Shown here piece after piece: positions 5,427 to 6,400 of a DNA stretch of 6,400 bases. Position 1 is the first letter of the stretch. Each line of letters opens with the position of its first letter. The position numbers and the translations under genes are program-made. The stretch is taken from NCBI GenBank assembly GCA_027623845.1, contig JAQBUJ010000199.1, positions 1 to 6,400 on the forward strand. The letters are read 5' to 3'. Under the pieces are notes generated by a model. The model was not told the DNA's origin, did not search any database, and saw only the letters and a list, made by a program, of their open reading frames with translations. This stretch comes from Pseudomonadota bacterium (lineage in GTDB: Bacteria > Pseudomonadota > Alphaproteobacteria > Thalassobaculales > Thalassobaculaceae).

Positions 5427-6287
5427 TTAGCTCCGAGCCTCCCGGCGCGCCAGAAAGGCGAGGCGTTCAAACAGATGAACATCCTGCTCGTTCTTCAGCA
5501 AGGCGCCATAGAGCGGCGGGATGATGTCCTTCTTGTCCTTCAGCTTCAGCGCCTCGGGCGGGATGTCCTCGACCACCAGCAGCTTGATCCAATCAAGCAG
5601 CTCGGACGTCGAAGGTTTCTTTTTCAAGCCCGGCACCTCGCGCACTTCGAAGAATGCAGTCAATGCCTCGCGCAACAGATCCTTCTTCAGATCCGGATGA
5701 TGCACATGGACGATCCGCTCCATGGTTTCCTCGTCGGGGAAGCGGATATAGTGGAAAAAGCAGCGCCGCAAAAAGGCGTCCGGCAGCTCTTTTTCATTGT
5801 TCGAAGTGATGATGACGATGGGCCGTTGCTTGGCCTTCACCAGTTCCTTGGTCTCGTAGACGAAGAACTCCATGCGATCGAGTTCAAGCAACAGATCGTT
5901 TGGAAATTCGATATCCGCCTTATCGATTTCGTCGATCAGCAGAACCACCTGCTCATCAGCCATGAAGGCGTCCCAGAGCTTGCCGCGCCGAATATAATTG
6001 CCGATGTCATGCACCCGCTCCTCACCGAGCTGGCTGTCGCGCAGGCGCGAGACCGCATCATATTCGTAAAGGCCTTGCTGTGCCTTGGTGGTCGACTTGA
6101 CGTGCCACTCAATCAACGGCTTGCCTAACGACGCCGCGATCTCATGGGCCAGAACCGTCTTGCCGGTGCCTGGCTCGCCCTTGACCAAAAGCGGTCGCTC
6201 CAACGTGACCGCCGCGTTCACCGCGACCATCAAATCCTCGGTGGCGATATAAGAATCCGTTCCACCGAATCGTACTTGCTCGCTCAT
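5427..6287 (-). CDS. MoxR-type AAA+ ATPase
   Basis: This is a 286-residue single-domain AAA+ ATPase of the MoxR/CoxD type, expected to form a ring in the cytoplasm and use ATP to remodel a partner together with a VWA protein. Visible motifs are Walker A GEPGTGKT at 37-44, Walker B VVLLIDEID at 114-122, sensor 1 around Asn163-Asn164 in IITSNNEKELPDA, and Arg174-Arg175 in AFLRRC at the arginine-finger position. The C-terminal lid region (about 188-286) is complete, including the Lys-rich segment KLKDKKDIIPP (248-258). The start ATG at 6287 has GGGAG (6293-6297) 5 bases upstream. The frame could extend to a TTG at 6362, but those 25 residues are Pro/Gly-rich, cover the leader hairpin and do not look like family sequence. 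It is the first complete gene of the cluster, 4 bases before the exported-protein gene, and its natural partner is the VWA gene further down. It could serve another target, so I give no symbol. Confidence 0.93.
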   Translation of the reverse strand: MSEQVRFGGTDSYIATEDLMVAVNAAVTLERPLLVKGEPGTGKTVLAHEIAASLGKPLIEWHVKSTTKAQQGLYEYDAVSRLRDSQLGEERVHDIGNYIRRGKLWDAFMADEQVVLLIDEIDKADIEFPNDLLLELDRMEFFVYETKELVKAKQRPIVIITSNNEKELPDAFLRRCFFHYIRFPDEETMERIVHVHHPDLKKDLLREALTAFFEVREVPGLKKKPSTSELLDWIKLLVVEDIPPEALKLKDKKDIIPPLYGALLKNEQDVHLFERLAFLARREARS

Positions 6288-6311
6288 CGGAACTCCCTTG
6301 GTTATCCGATT

Positions 6312-6345
6312 GCCGCGTTCCGGCACGAACCCCGTGCCCGGCGGC
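6312..6345. repeat. GC-rich hairpin in the leader of the ATPase gene
   Basis: Arms CCGGCACG (6320-6327) and CGTGCCCGG (6333-6341) pair over eight bases with one bulged C around a five-base loop. GCCG (6312-6315) can also pair with CGGC (6342-6345) beyond a one-sided bulge. The structure lies 24-58 bases upstream of the ATPase start. A run of five T comes before it on the minus strand rather than after, so it is not a standard intrinsic terminator in either direction. It may be a leader structure or the end of an upstream transcript. Confidence 0.45.
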
Positions 6346-6354
6346 GAAAAAGGC

Positions 6355-6399
6355 TCAATCAACCCGCTCCAAGATCCGCCAACCCCGCTTCCACCGCCG
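6355..6399 (-). other. Possible C-terminal end of an upstream gene
   Basis: Two minus-strand frames entering from the right edge end shortly inside the window. One reads RRWKRGWRILERVD and stops at 6355-6357, with G or C at 11 of 14 third positions. The other reads AAVEAGLADLGAG and stops at 6359-6361. The first has the more coding-like codon pattern. Only 13-14 codons are visible, so neither can be confirmed. If one is real, the gap to the ATPase start is about 70 bases and the cluster may begin upstream. Confidence 0.2.
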
Positions 6400-6400
6400 C

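Noticed and set aside
5298..6128. Long plus-strand open frame (276 codons) opposite the ATPase gene
   Set aside because: It lies antisense to a gene with complete AAA+ motifs. Its translation is low-complexity in style, with many Gln, Leu and Arg, and shows no domain. Long antisense frames are expected in high-GC DNA.
6288..6362. N-terminal extension of the ATPase from a TTG at 6362
   Set aside because: The added residues are Pro/Gly-rich and unlike the family, they cover a hairpin, and the ATG at 6287 has an excellent GGGAG ribosome site.

Overview
The window looks like chromosomal DNA from an alphaproteobacterium, probably Rhodospirillales-like. This is inferred from the high-GC base composition, the protein styles and the gene set; no marker gene fixes the taxon. 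It is tightly packed with ordinary-looking genes. I see no tRNA, rRNA, CRISPR array, insertion sequence or phage gene.

Left part (1-2904). The left edge carries the N-terminal part of an unrecognised Pro/Thr-rich protein on the minus strand. Behind it, also on minus, is a complete class I PLP-dependent aminotransferase. Divergent from the aminotransferase, on plus, are two tandem histidine phosphatase (phosphoglycerate mutase-like) paralogues joined by an ATGA stop/start overlap. They look like a local duplication kept as a two-gene operon. The divergent gap (1535-1693) holds weak promoter-like boxes for both directions.

Right part (2929-6287). A four-gene minus-strand cluster converges on the phosphatase pair. 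In transcription order it encodes a MoxR-type AAA+ ATPase, a small exported protein of unknown function, a CoxE-like VWA protein with a Gly-substituted MIDAS motif, and a C40 (NlpC/P60) peptidase with N-terminal SH3-like regions and no signal peptide. Spacing is operon-like: 4 bases, 56 bases, then a 4-base GTGA overlap. MoxR ATPases and VWA proteins are known to act as pairs that remodel or activate protein targets. The association with an exported small protein and a peptidoglycan-peptide hydrolase hints at an envelope-related role, but this is inference. The 56-base gap contains a small hairpin preceded by GTAG, which resembles a REP element. The leader of the ATPase gene contains a GC-rich hairpin.

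The least explained items are the MoxR/exported protein/VWA/C40 cluster, the diverged phosphatase pair beside an aminotransferase, and a 12-base inverted pair around the promoter of the left-edge gene, with centres 106 bases apart.
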